Positions 52,084 through 60,850 of a stretch of DNA of 64,000 nucleotides are shown here, piece after piece (position 1 is the first letter of the stretch; each line of letters starts with the position of its first letter). The position numbers were made by a program, and so were the translations under genes. Source of the DNA: Herbaspirillum sp. AP02 (lineage in GTDB: Bacteria > Pseudomonadota > Gammaproteobacteria > Burkholderiales > Burkholderiaceae_D); contig NZ_JADWMY010000008.1 of assembly GCF_015767275.1 (NCBI RefSeq), positions 124,001-188,000 of the forward strand, in the 5' to 3' direction. The notes under the pieces were generated by a model that saw only the letters and a list, made by a program, of their open reading frames with translations, was not told where the DNA came from and did not search any database.

Positions 52084-52527
52084 TTACCAACCATGATATT
52101 GACTGTATTGTGAGGCGCCAAAGTTTGACGCCAGGATATTGGGCCTCCAGGCTATCTGTCCGGCAAGGCCCCCGCCAGATGCACTTATTAGTGCGCCACC
52201 AATTCCACCGGCAAGTGCCCCCGTACCGATTGAATACAGTGAACCTTGCCAAGTAATTGGTCGATCGGTGTAGTAATTGGTTAAGGCATACGATCCGAAG
52301 CCGACAGCACCGCCAATGGCGAAATTCACCCACGCTCCCTCAGTCTCTTTCATTTCTTGCTGTGAAAGCGCTGCCAATTGCATTGATCTGGCATCGTTTT
52401 CAAATAGAGCTTCAGCGTCCGTTATCGTGAATTGCGGCGATTGCTCTAATGCTATTTCCTTTGCATAGACAGGCGCGGTCATACTGACTGCCAAGATGCT
52501 AATCATGATAGTTGATACTAATTTCAT
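52084..52527 (-). CDS. Sec-exported precursor with double-glycine-type leader; bacteriocin- or fibre-like
   Basis: The protein has 147 residues; AGGA precedes the ATG. Residues 1-22 are a Sec signal peptide (ISILAVSMTAPVYA). Residues 23-65 form a second leader ending AALSQQEMKETEGA, which matches the LSxxEMxxTxG(G/A) motif cut by C39 peptidases. The predicted core, 66-147, begins WVNFAIGGAVGFGSYAL and has a glycine-zipper stretch (GTGALAGGIGGALISASGGG) and a Tyr/Ser/Asn-rich end (NFGASQYSQYHGW). Two successive leaders in one chain mean processing would occur after Sec export. It could be a pore-forming peptide or an extracellular fibre subunit. Confidence 0.72.
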   Translation of the reverse strand: MKLVSTIMISILAVSMTAPVYAKEIALEQSPQFTITDAEALFENDARSMQLAALSQQEMKETEGAWVNFAIGGAVGFGSYALTNYYTDRPITWQGSLYSIGTGALAGGIGGALISASGGGLAGQIAWRPNILASNFGASQYSQYHGW

Positions 52528-52575
52528 ATTATCCTCACAGGGGAAAGGTCAAGGCAATATTTCAATAGGCAGACA

Positions 52576-53502
52576 TCAAAAGGTGTGCAGCCAATTGAGT
52601 CTCAGGTCTGCCTCGTTTAAACCTGAGACATTTGATTTGAGGGTGATATTGAGGGCGTTTACGTTTGAAATGCCATATCCAACACCAAGCAACAAGGAGC
52701 TGCTGGTGCGCCGGAATCCTTGTGTTTTTCCGCCCTGTTTATCCGTTTGACGGTTGATCCACTGCATGCCAGTGGTCAAGGTGACACGATCATTGGCCGC
52801 AAACGCGACACCAGGATTGACTAGCAAAAAATTACCGGGTTTGTAGTCCACTTCTCCATCCTTGCGTGTTTGGTTGACGCGATACGCAGTTGTGAGAGAG
52901 AACACAATCGGATCAATCGCTGTATGGGCAGTAAAGCCAAGCATTGCCGAATGGAAGGAACTGTCGCTTGTTGTATGTTTTTCCCTTAAAGCGATCTCTG
53001 CAAATCCTAGTAGCGCTGGGGTCTCATCGTCTGTTTTGAACTTATAATTAACGCCCGCCCACGCGTCAGAAAATCCACTTTTACTGTCGTTAGTTATGGT
53101 TGACAGCTCTCTATTTCTGGTGCTGCTACAGAAATAGGAGGCACGGAAGAAAATTTCGGCCTTTTCTGTTAGGCCATAGCGCAATCCCAAGGTGCTTATT
53201 AGGGAATCGCTGTTGCGGTGGCTTTCACCGATAAGTGTCGGCAAGATGACGAATGACGTTGCTCCCGTCTGTACTATGATGGGCTCTCTAGTAGACACGC
53301 CTTGACGATCACTATTGGCGTAGGCGAGTGATACATCAATCTTGACCTTACCCCTTTCGGTGATGAGGTCGTCGAACGATAGAGAGAGATCAGCATAGGC
53401 AGATTGGCTGTACGCCAACAACGCTGCTAGCAGGAGGGCATACTTGTTATTTTCAATTGTCAGTGGTGATGGAAAGATGTGGCAGGGTTTTCCATTTTGC
53501 AT
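52576..53502 (-). CDS. Outer-membrane beta-barrel protein of the C39 cassette
   Basis: The protein has 308 residues from the ATG at 53502 (GGAGAAAGG upstream). A signal peptide (YALLLAALLAYSQSAYA) ends near residue 38. The mature part alternates amphipathic strands and turns (VKIDVSLAYANSDRQG, STLGLRYGLTEKAEIFFRAS, VTLTTGMQWINRQ) and ends with Phe (LRLNWLHTF), the outer-membrane insertion signal. It is the first gene of the four-gene minus-strand unit and is the probable exit channel for the processed product, as FapF is for Fap fibres. Sequence similarity to FapF cannot be claimed by eye. Confidence 0.7.
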   Translation of the reverse strand: MQNGKPCHIFPSPLTIENNKYALLLAALLAYSQSAYADLSLSFDDLITERGKVKIDVSLAYANSDRQGVSTREPIIVQTGATSFVILPTLIGESHRNSDSLISTLGLRYGLTEKAEIFFRASYFCSSTRNRELSTITNDSKSGFSDAWAGVNYKFKTDDETPALLGFAEIALREKHTTSDSSFHSAMLGFTAHTAIDPIVFSLTTAYRVNQTRKDGEVDYKPGNFLLVNPGVAFAANDRVTLTTGMQWINRQTDKQGGKTQGFRRTSSSLLLGVGYGISNVNALNITLKSNVSGLNEADLRLNWLHTF

Positions 53503-53730
53503 ATAAAGCCTTTCTCCAACTTGCTGCGTTTGTCTTGAAATGAGTGGTGACATTGGACTATCGCTCGCCCCTGATTCCCATAGAAAGCATTCGAGTTTTT
53601 GGGTGCGTTTTATTTTTTTGACGGAGCCAAAAATTGATGTCCCGAAGCAGCAGAGAGGGGCCGAGTATTTGAGATGACCTGATCTGATCTGATATTTCGG
53701 ATCGCTGATAATTTGAGAGGATAGTTTCCT

Positions 53731-54361
53731 GACCCGCACGCCGTTCTTCGCGCACAACCAGAGTTGGTGCGCGATCGAGACCTTGAACATCACGGCGCCC
53801 GCTTCTGCGAGCGCATGGAGGAGCGCAACGCCTTTGGTCGCAGCAGACCAGAAGCAGCTCAAGTACTTGGAAAAGAACTTCCTGGGTCCGCAGCAAATGG
53901 GCATGTAATTCATGGTCCTGGATTCTTACCTGCTAGTGTGGTCAGATCCTGGACGCATAGCACGTCCTGCCCATAGGCTGCGAGGTATCAAGGCCTATGC
54001 CGTTGCGGCGTCGGACATACAGGCGCAGTTGTCGCAACTGGTGGGCAAGCGCTTCGTGGCCGAGACCGACTATGGCAACCTCAGCCACTATCCGCGCTAC
54101 CTCAAGGCCATCAACGTGCGCCTGGACAAGCTGCGCGCCGACCCGGCCCGTGATACCCGTCTGCTGGGCGAGTGGAACTCGGTGGCGCTGCCTTACCAGC
54201 GTGCCCTGAAGGACCGCGCCGGCCGGGCCGATCCCAAGATGGCCGAGTTCCGCTGGATGCTGGAGGAATTGCGTGTATCGCTGTATGCGCAGGAGCTGAA
54301 GACGCCCATGCCGGTGTCGGTGAAGCGCTTGCAGAAGGTGTGGGAGAGTATGCAGCGCTAG
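53731..54361 (+). pseudogene. Second, decayed hrpA 3' end
   Basis: The stretch consists of blocks matching hrpA in order, with the intervening parts deleted. 53731-53780 resembles hrpA codons around 782-800, 53795-53840 those around 945-963, 53845-53930 those around 1152-1180, and 53940-54361 runs to the end of the gene. The final 340 bases differ from the intact gene at only about ten positions, whereas the upstream blocks are strongly diverged. It has no helicase core. It lies between the C39 cassette and dcd, where the end of hrpA would be expected. Confidence 0.88.
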
Positions 54362-54481
54362 GTATGTGATTGGCAGCGTGGCGCGGCCCGAAAACCGCTT
54401 CCACGCTGCGATTCAGCCAATTTCCACCGATTTTCGCGTAAAATGCGTGATTCTTTGAATCAGTCGAGTACGTCGAACACC

Positions 54482-55051
54482 ATGGCCATCAAGTCAGACA
54501 AATGGATCCGCCGCATGGCGGAGCAGGAAGGAATGATCGAACCCTTCGAGCCGGGGCAGGTGCGGCAGTCGGCGGACGGTACCAAGATCGTTTCCTACGG
54601 CACCTCGTCCTATGGCTACGATATCCGTTGCGCCAACGAATTCAAGATCTTCACCAACATCAATTCCACCATCGTCGATCCCAAGAATTTCGACGAGAAG
54701 TCCTTCGTGGATTTCAAGGGCGATGTCTGCATCATCCCGCCCAACTCCTTCGCGCTGGCCCGTACCGTCGAATACTTCCGTATCCCGCGCAGTGTGCTGA
54801 CCATCTGCCTGGGCAAGTCCACCTACGCGCGCTGCGGCATCATCGTCAACGTCACTCCCTTCGAGCCGGAATGGGAAGGCTACGTGACCCTGGAGTTTTC
54901 CAACACCACGCCGCTGCCGGCCAAGATCTATGCCGGCGAAGGTTGCGCCCAGGTGCTGTTCTTCGAGAGCGATGAAATCTGCGAAACTTCCTACAAGGAT
55001 CGCGGCGGCAAGTACCAGGGCCAGCATGGCGTGACTTTGCCCAAGACCTGA
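54482..55051 (+). CDS. dcd: dCTP deaminase
   Basis: The protein has 189 residues from the ATG at 54482 ([20 protein letters not shown]). Family motifs are all present: [40 protein letters not shown] with the catalytic Glu, and [19 protein letters not shown], followed by QVLFFESDE and [12 protein letters not shown] at the end. It deaminates dCTP to dUTP, the main source of dUMP for thymidylate synthesis in many proteobacteria. A hairpin terminator follows directly. Confidence 0.97.
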   Translation: MAIKSDKWIRRMAEQEGMIEPFEPGQVRQSADGTKIVSYGTSSYGYDIRCANEFKIFTNINSTIVDPKNFDEKSFVDFKGDVCIIPPNSFALARTVEYFRIPRSVLTICLGKSTYARCGIIVNVTPFEPEWEGYVTLEFSNTTPLPAKIYAGEGCAQVLFFESDEICETSYKDRGGKYQGQHGVTLPKT

Positions 55052-55086
55052 GCGCATCGCGTCGTAAAGCTTGTAAACGATTTACA

Positions 55087-55115
55087 AAGAAGGCTTCCCG
55101 CGGGAAGCCTTCTTT
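55087..55115. terminator. Terminator between dcd and the LysR gene
   Basis: A long perfect stem (AAGAAGGCTTCCCG paired with CGGGAAGCCTTCTT) is followed by T residues. It lies between the convergent stops at 55051 and 55151. Confidence 0.88.
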
Positions 55116-55150
55116 GTATGGATTGCGCTTCTGCCATATATCGCGCCTCT

Positions 55151-56077
55151 TCAACGGCGCTTGCGTCCCGCGCTCAGTTTCAGCGCTTCTTCCCGCATCA
55201 GGCGCGCCGCGCCGCTGATGCTGCCGGTTCGGTAGGCCAGGTGCAGCGGGGCTTTCAGGTCGGTGGCACCGGTCAGCTTGAGATACACCACCCCCTCTGC
55301 ATTGACCCGTGTCATCGACGCCGGGATCACCGCCACGCCGACGCCTGCCGCGACCAGCGAGAGCGTGGAGAGATTCTTGCGCGCCTCCTGGATTACCTGT
55401 GGCGAGAATCCGGCCGCATGGCAGGCGGCGATGATGGTGTCATAGAGGCCCGGGCCGTTTGGCCGGCGCGTCATGATGAAGGATTCCTCGGCCAGGGCGT
55501 GCAGGGCGATGCTCTTGCGCTTGCCGCTGTCGGCCAGCGGATGATCGATGGGCAGTGCGGCGACCATGTCTTCCACCAGCATGGTCTCTATCGTCAGTCC
55601 GCTGGCGTCGCCCACCGGCGAGCGCACGAAGGCCAGGTCGAGCCGCTTGCCGCGCAGCGATTCGATCAGTTCGTTGGTGTTGCTCTCCTCTACCGTCATG
55701 ATCACGTCCGGCGCATCGGCGCGGAAGGCGCGGATCACCGAATGCACGAAGGGATGGAGCGAGGCCGATTCGGTGAAGCCGACGGCGATGCGCCCCATCT
55801 TGCCCTGGGCGATGCGGCGTACGCTGGCCACCGTGGTATCCAGCTGCGCCAGCAGGGCGCGGGCGTCGACGAGCAGGGCGGCGCCGCTGTCGGTCAGCTC
55901 CATGCCGCGTGGCAGGCGATTGAACAGGGTCACACCCAGCTCGCGCTCCAGCACGCGGATCTGTTGCGATAGCGGGGGTTGCTGGATGCCGATGCGTTCG
56001 GCCGCCTTGGTCAGGTGGCCCTCTTCGGCAACGGCGATGAAGTAGCGCAGCAGGCGCAGGTCGATGGAGGGTGACAT
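55151..56077 (-). CDS. LysR-family transcriptional regulator, probable controller of the chromate transporter
   Basis: The protein has 308 residues. The winged helix (LRLLRYFIAVAEEGHLTKAA, ERIGIQQPPLSQQIRVLERE) and effector domain (IAVGFTESASLHPFVHSVIR) are complete and resemble the BenM/CatM-type group. It diverges from the two-gene chromate transporter at 56184 across about 105 AT-rich bases containing the dyad GATAG-G-CTATC, the likely binding region. Confidence 0.88.
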   Translation of the reverse strand: MSPSIDLRLLRYFIAVAEEGHLTKAAERIGIQQPPLSQQIRVLERELGVTLFNRLPRGMELTDSGAALLVDARALLAQLDTTVASVRRIAQGKMGRIAVGFTESASLHPFVHSVIRAFRADAPDVIMTVEESNTNELIESLRGKRLDLAFVRSPVGDASGLTIETMLVEDMVAALPIDHPLADSGKRKSIALHALAEESFIMTRRPNGPGLYDTIIAACHAAGFSPQVIQEARKNLSTLSLVAAGVGVAVIPASMTRVNAEGVVYLKLTGATDLKAPLHLAYRTGSISGAARLMREEALKLSAGRKRR

Positions 56078-56183
56078 ATCGTATTAATATGGATAGGCTA
56101 TCTGACATATATTAGACAAAAACCCTCCCCAAGAGTAGCCTTTCACTCATGCGGCAATCACGCCGCGCCAGCATGAGACGACG

Positions 56184-56822
56184 ATGAGCACTCCCGACCC
56201 CCTGGCCCAAGCGCGGCCTGTCCCCACCACCAGAGAACTGTTCCTGGGCTTCCTCGGCCTGGGCATGACCGCCTTCGGCGGGGCGCTGCCGCTGGCGCAT
56301 CGCATGATCGTGGAACGGCGGCGCTGGCTGACCGAGCCTGAATTCGTGGAACTGCTGGGGCTGTGCCAGTTCCTGCCGGGGGGCAACATCATCAACCTGT
56401 CGGTGGCGCTGGGCATGAAGTTCCGCGGCTGGAAGGGGGCGTTGGCGGGGATCACGGGGCTCATCGCGGTGCCCTCCATGGTGGTGATCCTGCTGGGCAT
56501 GATCTACCAGCACTTCCAGCATGATCCCAACGTCAAGCACCTGTTCGCAGGGCTGGCGGCAGCCGCCGCCGGGCTGCTGATCCAGATGGCGGTGAAGATC
56601 GCGCTGCCGCTGCGCAAGAACCTGGTGCTGGCCGGGGTGGCGATCGTCTGCTTCGTGGCCATCGCCTTGCTGCGCATTCCGCTGCTGTGGGTGATGCTGG
56701 TGATGACGCCGATCAGCGTGATCCTGACCACCCGCTACGGCGAGCGTTTTGCCGCCAGGCCGCAGGTCGCTGCTGCCAAGGATAGCGGCAAGGACACCGT
56801 CAAGAAGGAGGGCGCGCAATGA
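56184..56822 (+). CDS. Chromate transporter, first half (short-chain ChrA type)
   Basis: The protein has 212 residues and is one CHR domain: FLGFLGLGMTAFGGALPLAH, VELLGLCQFLPGGNIINLSV, then several hydrophobic helices (AGITGLIAVPSMVVILLGMI, VMLVMTPISVIL). Short-chain CHR proteins work as pairs encoded by adjacent genes with opposite membrane topology, exporting chromate or possibly sulfate-like anions. Its stop overlaps the start of the second half by four bases. Confidence 0.88.
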   Translation: MSTPDPLAQARPVPTTRELFLGFLGLGMTAFGGALPLAHRMIVERRRWLTEPEFVELLGLCQFLPGGNIINLSVALGMKFRGWKGALAGITGLIAVPSMVVILLGMIYQHFQHDPNVKHLFAGLAAAAAGLLIQMAVKIALPLRKNLVLAGVAIVCFVAIALLRIPLLWVMLVMTPISVILTTRYGERFAARPQVAAAKDSGKDTVKKEGAQ

Positions 56823-57349
56823 GCCAGACCCTGATCGCATTGGCCATCATCTTCACGCAGTTGTCGGTGCTGGCCTTCGGTGGCGGCAATACCATCCTGC
56901 CGGAAATGCAGCGTCAGGTGGTGGAGGTGCATCACTGGATGACGGCCGAGGATTTCAGTGCCCTGTTTGCCCTGGGCCAGGCCGCACCCGGTCCCAATCT
57001 GATGGTGGTGACCCTGGTGGGCTGGCATGTGGCCGGCTTCTGGGGGATGCTGGTGACCAGCCTGGCCAAGTTCGGGCCGTCGTCCATCATCACCATCATC
57101 ATGCTTCACGTGTGGGAAAGGTTCAAGGACAAGCCCTGGCGACGTCACGTGCAGGCCGGGCTGCTCCCGGTAACCGGTGGATTGGTGGCGGCGTCGGCGT
57201 TGCTGATCGCCCAGGCTTCGATCACCCACGGCTTCCTGGCGGCGATCACGGCGGCCACCGCCATCATCGCGCTCAAGACCAAGATCCATCCGTTGTGGTT
57301 ATTGTTTGGCGGGGCGCTGGCGGGGTTCTTCTATCTCGGCACTTTCTGA
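56819..57349 (+). CDS. Chromate transporter, second half (short-chain ChrA type)
   Basis: The protein has 176 residues: a second CHR domain, starting MSQTLIALAIIFTQLSVLAF, with GGGNTILPEMQRQVVE, LFALGQAAPGPNLMVVTLVG and a hydrophobic C-terminal half ending WLLFGGALAGFFYLGTF. It is translationally coupled with the first half (ATGA overlap) and should form the functional heteromeric transporter with it. It ends before a strong bidirectional terminator. Confidence 0.88.
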   Translation: MSQTLIALAIIFTQLSVLAFGGGNTILPEMQRQVVEVHHWMTAEDFSALFALGQAAPGPNLMVVTLVGWHVAGFWGMLVTSLAKFGPSSIITIIMLHVWERFKDKPWRRHVQAGLLPVTGGLVAASALLIAQASITHGFLAAITAATAIIALKTKIHPLWLLFGGALAGFFYLGTF

Positions 57350-57436
57350 CGGCGCGGCTGGCGCGGAGTCCCTGCGCCTTCGATACGCGGCAGAGCCGCT
57401 ACTCAGTCCGAACGGGAGTGGGTATGTCGATCCCGA

Positions 57437-57479
57437 AAAGAAAACAGCCGATGCCTTCGCAGGCATCGGCTGTTTTTTT
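57437..57479. terminator. Bidirectional terminator between chrA pair and decarboxylase gene
   Basis: A perfect sixteen-base stem (AAAACAGCCGATGCCT paired with AGGCATCGGCTGTTTT) has a TTCG-type loop, an A tract on the left and a seven-T run on the right. It serves both converging genes. Confidence 0.95.
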
Positions 57480-57496
57480 ACGTTCAGCGCTGAGGC

Positions 57497-59749
57497 TTAT
57501 TGCTTGACGCAATCCACGAAGTAATCGCGGCGGCCGTTGACTTCGCGCTTGACTAGACCGTGCACGTCGGTTTCGAAGCCGGGGAATTTCTCGTTGAAAT
57601 CGCGGGCGAACTTCAGGTAATCGACGATGGTCTTGTTGAAGATTTCGCCCGGGATCAGCAGCGGAATGCCCGGAGGATACGGGGTCAGCAGGATGGAGGT
57701 GACGCGGCCTTCCAGTTCGTCCAGGGGAACGCGCTCGATCTCGCGGTGTGCCATCTTGGAGAAAGCGTCCGAGGGCTTCATGGCCGGTTGCATGTCCGAG
57801 AGATACATCTCGGTGGTCAGGCGGGCCACGTCGTAGGCACGGTAGGTCTCGTGGATCTGCTGGCACAAGTCGCGCAGGCCCAGACGCTCGTAGCGCGGAT
57901 TGCGCTGGGCAAACTCGGGCAGGATGCGCCAGATCGGGGCGTTCTTGTCGTAGTCGTCCTTGAACTGCTGCAGGGCGGTCACCAGCGTGTTCCAGCGGCC
58001 CTTGGTGATGCCGATGGTGAACATGATGAAGAAGGAGTACAGGCCGCACTTTTCCACGATCACGCCGTGCTCGGCCAGGTACTTGGTCACGATCGAGGCC
58101 GGGATGCCGGTTTCGCCGAACTGGCCGTCCAGCGCCAGGCCCGGGTTGACGATGGTGGCCTTGATCGGGTCGAGCATGTTGAAGCCCGGCGCCAGGTTGC
58201 CGAAGCCGTGCCAGGTGTCTTCTGCCTTGATGACCCAGTCTTCGCGCTCGCCGATGCCGTCCTCGGCAAACTTGTCCGGACCCCAGACCTGGAACCACCA
58301 GTCATTGTCGAATTCCTGGTCGATCTTCTTCATGGCGCGGCGGAAGTCCAGCGCCTCGAGGATGCTTTCTTCCACCAGGGAGGTACCGCCGGGGGCTTCC
58401 ATCATGGCCGCGGCGACGTCGCAGGAGGCGATGATCGAGTACTGCGGCGAGGTCGAGGTATGCATCAGGAAGGCTTCGTTGAAGGCATCCTCGTCCAGCT
58501 TCACGGTTTCCGATTCGCGCACCAGCACCTGCGAGGCTTGCGACAGGCCGGCCAGCAACTTGTGCGTCGACTGGGTGGCGAAGATCATCGACTTCTTGGC
58601 GCGCGGACGATCCTTGCCGATGGCGTGCATGTCCTTGTAGAAGTCGTGGAAGGTGGCGTGCGGCAGCCAGGCTTCGTCGAAGTGCAGGGTGTCGATTTCC
58701 CCGTCGAGCATTTCGCGCAGGGTTTCGACGTTGTAGACCACGCCGTCGTAGGTCGATTGCGTGATGGTCAGGATGCGCGGCTTCTTGTTCTTGGCTTCGC
58801 GGGCAAAGGGGTTGGCTTCGATCTTGCGCTGGATGCTTTCCAGGGTGAACTCTTCCAGCGGGATCGGGCCGATGATGCCGAGGTGGTTGCGGGTAGGCAT
58901 CAGGAACACGGGGATCGCGCCGGTCATGATGATCGAGTGCAGGATGGACTTGTGGCAGTTGCGGTCCACCACCACGATGTCGCCCGGCGCCACGGTCGAG
59001 TGCCAGACCATCTTGTTGGAGGTCGAGGTACCGTTGGTGACGAAGTAGCAGTGGTCGGCGTTGAAGATGCGCGCGGCATTGCGTTCCGAATTGGCGACCG
59101 GGCCGGTGTGGTCCAGCAGCTGGCCCAGTTCTTCCACGGCGTTGCAGACATCGGCGCGCAGCATGTTCTCGCCGAAGAACTGGTGGAACATCTGGCCCAC
59201 CGGCGACTTCAGGAAGGCCACGCCGCCCGAGTGGCCGGGGCAGTGCCAGGAGTAGGAACCATCGTTGGCGTATTCCACCAGCGCGCGGAAGAACGGCGGC
59301 GCCAGGCCATCGAGGTAGGACTTGGCTTCGCGGATGATGTGGCGGGCCACGAATTCCGGGGTGTCCTCGAACATGTGGATGAAGCCATGCAGTTCGCGCA
59401 GCACATCGTTGGGGATGTGGCGCGAGGTGCGGGTCTCACCGTAGAGGTAGATGGGGATGTCGGCGTTCTTGTGGCGGATTTCCCTGACGAAGGCGCGCAG
59501 GGCCTTCAGGGCGTGGTCGGTTTCCTCGTCGGAGCCGGCACCCATTTCCTCGTCGTCGATGGACAGGATGAAGGCCGAGGCGCGCGACTGCTGCTGTGCG
59601 AACTGGGCCAGGTCGCCGTAGCTGGTCACGCCCAGCACTTCCATGCCTTCTTCCTGGATGGCGTCGGCCAGGGCGCGGATGCCCAGGCCGGACGTGTTTT
59701 CGGAGCGGAAGTCTTCGTCAATGATGACGATGGGGAATCGGAATTTCAT
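57497..59749 (-). CDS. Orn/Lys/Arg decarboxylase, fold-type I (PLP)
   Basis: The protein has 750 residues, full length for the inducible-type family. The N-terminal wing domain (PIVIIDEDFRSENTSGLGIR) resembles a response-regulator fold; the PLP domain has YSWHCPGHSGGVAF, FVTNGTSTSNKMVWH, LHFDEAWLPHATF and the Schiff-base Lys397 in ATQSTHKLLAGLSQAS; the C-terminal domain begins near GIPLLIPGEIF. It decarboxylates arginine, lysine or ornithine to the polyamine-type amine in the cytoplasm. The exact amino acid cannot be decided by eye; betaproteobacterial copies are often labelled arginine decarboxylase. No antiporter gene is adjacent, which argues for a biosynthetic rather than acid-resistance role. 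Confidence 0.92.
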   Translation of the reverse strand: MKFRFPIVIIDEDFRSENTSGLGIRALADAIQEEGMEVLGVTSYGDLAQFAQQQSRASAFILSIDDEEMGAGSDEETDHALKALRAFVREIRHKNADIPIYLYGETRTSRHIPNDVLRELHGFIHMFEDTPEFVARHIIREAKSYLDGLAPPFFRALVEYANDGSYSWHCPGHSGGVAFLKSPVGQMFHQFFGENMLRADVCNAVEELGQLLDHTGPVANSERNAARIFNADHCYFVTNGTSTSNKMVWHSTVAPGDIVVVDRNCHKSILHSIIMTGAIPVFLMPTRNHLGIIGPIPLEEFTLESIQRKIEANPFAREAKNKKPRILTITQSTYDGVVYNVETLREMLDGEIDTLHFDEAWLPHATFHDFYKDMHAIGKDRPRAKKSMIFATQSTHKLLAGLSQASQVLVRESETVKLDEDAFNEAFLMHTSTSPQYSIIASCDVAAAMMEAPGGTSLVEESILEALDFRRAMKKIDQEFDNDWWFQVWGPDKFAEDGIGEREDWVIKAEDTWHGFGNLAPGFNMLDPIKATIVNPGLALDGQFGETGIPASIVTKYLAEHGVIVEKCGLYSFFIMFTIGITKGRWNTLVTALQQFKDDYDKNAPIWRILPEFAQRNPRYERLGLRDLCQQIHETYRAYDVARLTTEMYLSDMQPAMKPSDAFSKMAHREIERVPLDELEGRVTSILLTPYPPGIPLLIPGEIFNKTIVDYLKFARDFNEKFPGFETDVHGLVKREVNGRRDYFVDCVKQ

Positions 59750-59941
59750 GGAATTCTCCAGGCTTCGCGCGCGTGGGGCGCCGTGTCGGCGGACGCGCGC
59801 AGGGGTGAAAAGAAGAGCGCCTGGGCTGGCAGTGCTTGCGCGCCGGAAAAAATGAAAGCGGGATTGTCGCAGATATGCGCTAAAGAGGTGCGCAGTTTAA
59901 GCAAAAACGGGAAAAAACAACAGCCGCTGTCCAGACCCGTT

Positions 59942-60436
59942 TCAACGTCTTTGGTACGTCACAAAAGCGTAGTCCAATCCGGAAGTTTCGGAGTGGTGTT
60001 CCTCCCGCGCCGTCTCCTGCCAGCGCTGCTCGTCGATGGCCGGGAAGAAGGCGTCGCAGTCGAAGCTGGCGGCGATGCGGGTGATGATGAGGCGGTCCAC
60101 CAGCGGCAATGCTTCGGCATAGACCTGGGCACCACCGATGATGAAGGCCGGTGCGTCCCCGGCCAGGGCGGCAGCCTCCTGCAGCGAGGCCGCCGTTTCC
60201 ACCCCGGCGTGTTGCCAGTCGGCATTGCGGGTGATGACGATGTTGCGACGATTGGGCAGCGGCCGACCGATCGATTCGAAGGTCTTGCGGCCCATCAGGA
60301 TGGCATGCCCCGAGGTGGTGCGCTTGAAGTGGGCCAGGTCTTCCGGCAGGCGCCAGGGCAGGGTGTTGTTGATGCCGATGCCGTTGTTGAGGTCGGTGGC
60401 GACGACGATGGTGAGCTGGCCGGAAGGTGTGGTCAT
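59942..60436 (-). CDS. folA: Dihydrofolate reductase
   Basis: The protein has 164 residues, of normal length. It has LTIVVATDLNNGIGINNTLP with the Met20-type loop, WRLPEDLAHFKRTTSGHAIL (with the active-site acidic residue), MGRKTFESIGRPLPNRRNIV for NADPH binding, PAFIIGGAQVYAEALPLVDR, and LDYAFVTYQRR at the end. It reduces dihydrofolate for thymidylate and purine synthesis. The 413 bases between it and opgG hold the promoters of both genes; a GGCATT/AATGCC inverted repeat near 60710-60728 is the only other structure I see there. Confidence 0.96.
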   Translation of the reverse strand: MTTPSGQLTIVVATDLNNGIGINNTLPWRLPEDLAHFKRTTSGHAILMGRKTFESIGRPLPNRRNIVITRNADWQHAGVETAASLQEAAALAGDAPAFIIGGAQVYAEALPLVDRLIITRIAASFDCDAFFPAIDEQRWQETAREEHHSETSGLDYAFVTYQRR

Positions 60437-60850
60437 GCGGATGCGTTCTTGCCTGAATGGAGTGGAAGGTGGTCGGGGCCGCTCAAATCAGTCTGGACTG
60501 GTCTGATTGGCCTGGGTGGCCCTGAATCGGTCGCAGCGGGCGGGCCATGGGCCGGTGACGATTTCTTCAGACGCATAATGTTACAGCAGCCATGCTGCGG
60601 CACGGAACTTTCTGCACCTGCACCTGCCCTTATACCTGACACCGGCAGCCGCAAGGCCTCGTCAGCGGCCTGTCTGCCAGTAGCGGTATTTCATTCCGGC
60701 AACATCGCTGGCATTGCCCGGAAATGCCGGAACCATGCCATCGCCCTGCGAACTTGCGAACAATCCCCGCCACATTTGGGTAAACTAGCGCCTGCTTTCC
60801 AGTTCGGCGCAGCCCAGAGCGTCAGCCGGGGCTCTTAACCAGAAAATTGC

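Noticed and set aside
51016..54361. The cassette as a classical integrative island with attachment sites
   Set aside because: No integrase, tRNA or short direct attachment repeat was found; the only repeat is the hrpA 3' end itself, which points to recombination or duplication rather than site-specific integration.
57560..60838. A 1092-codon plus-strand frame over the decarboxylase and folA
   Set aside because: Antisense to two well-recognised genes; its sequence is Val/Gly/His-rich with no domain.
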